Source: an uncultured Microbacterium sp.
GTDB lineage: Bacteria > Actinomycetota > Actinomycetes > Actinomycetales > Microbacteriaceae
Length of the DNA stretch: 5,057 nucleotides
Reading direction: 5' to 3'
Assembly (NCBI GenBank): GCA_937988695.1
Contig: CALKHM010000319.1
Coordinates: 1-5,057, forward strand
Part shown: in pieces, positions 4,927 to 5,057 of the stretch
How positions within the stretch are numbered: the stretch's first letter is position 1
Layout of the letters: every line of letters starts with the position of its first letter
Program-made: the position numbers and the translations under genes
Notes under the pieces: generated by a model
Database searches by the model: none
Seen by the model: the letters and a program-made list of their open reading frames with translations, nothing else
Told to the model about the DNA's origin: nothing

Positions 4927-5057
4927 ATGCAGTTCCATCACCACGGATACGTGTCCGGCGACCCGCGCGTGCAGCCGGCCCGGGGGACCGGTGTGGATCG
5001 GCCGGTCGAGCTTCCCGACGAGATGGACGGGCTGATGGTCGGCTCGGGCCCGGCGGG
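4927..5057 (+). CDS. FAD-dependent aromatic monooxygenase (phenol 2-/3-hydroxybenzoate 4-monooxygenase type), N-terminus only
   Basis: Forty-three full codons are present before the right edge. The product begins MQFHHHGYVSGDPRV, runs through VDRPVELPDEMDGLMVG and reaches the FAD-binding Rossmann start VGSGPAG (G39, G41 and, from its first two bases, G44). This leader plus GxGxxG pattern is what I know from actinobacterial single-component flavoprotein hydroxylases annotated as phenol 2-monooxygenase or 3-hydroxybenzoate 4-monooxygenase. These use NAD(P)H and O2 to hydroxylate a phenolic ring in the cytoplasm. The family is normally about 600 residues, so most of the gene lies outside. The substrate cannot be decided from this fragment. 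The divergent IclR regulator supports an aromatic catabolism role. At 35-37 the sequence reads GLM where VLI is more usual, a mild variation. Confidence 0.8.
   Translation, partial: MQFHHHGYVSGDPRVQPARGTGVDRPVELPDEMDGLMVGSGPA

Noticed and set aside
4801..4944. Longer IclR protein starting at ATG 4830 or 4944
   Set aside because: Neither start has a ribosome site. The 4944 start would place the palindromic operator and the divergent gene's start inside the coding region, while ATG 4800 has GGAGG and gives the normal family length.

Overview
The window is high-GC DNA with very strong G/C preference at third codon positions and frequent GTG starts. Together with the protein style (Ala/Arg/Val-rich, NarL-type regulators, IclR regulator next to an aromatic hydroxylase) this suggests an actinobacterium, most likely a Microbacteriaceae such as Microbacterium. 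That placement is inference from sequence character, not a database match.

Layout: (1) 1-127, minus strand, the N-terminus of an unrecognised charged protein running off the left edge. (2) 329-478, plus strand, a 49-residue zinc-ribbon protein. (3) 479-918, a 440-base stretch without an obvious long gene. It holds two similarly built promoter-like regions, a possible 50-codon ORF and a perfect 14-bp hairpin. (4) 919-3898, a compact plus-strand operon: a NarL/LuxR-type response regulator, a six-helix membrane histidine kinase starting 5 bases later, and a second six-helix protein overlapping the kinase stop by 4 bases. The second protein looks like a kinase paralogue that has lost its catalytic residues. 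(5) 3934-4008, a 75-nt hairpin with a perfect 20-bp outer stem between convergent genes. (6) 4030-4800, minus strand, an IclR-family regulator. (7) 4801-4926, a divergent promoter region with a local AT-rich patch and a perfect 15-bp palindrome. (8) 4927-5057, plus strand, the first 43 codons of an FAD-dependent aromatic hydroxylase of the phenol 2-/3-hydroxybenzoate 4-monooxygenase type, cut by the right edge.

Two modules are visible. The right one is a familiar design: an IclR regulator divergent from a ring-hydroxylating flavoprotein, presumably controlling an aromatic catabolic pathway through the palindrome between them. The left one is more unusual: a three-gene signalling unit (response regulator, kinase, apparent pseudokinase). 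Its upstream region carries two related C5-N-G5 inverted repeats, each centred 42 bases before a TAnnnT hexamer that lacks a recognisable -35 box. One hexamer lies in front of the response regulator and the other in front of the small ORF/hairpin. This suggests that the response regulator activates both its own operon and a small upstream product (peptide or RNA), but this is a hypothesis from pattern only.
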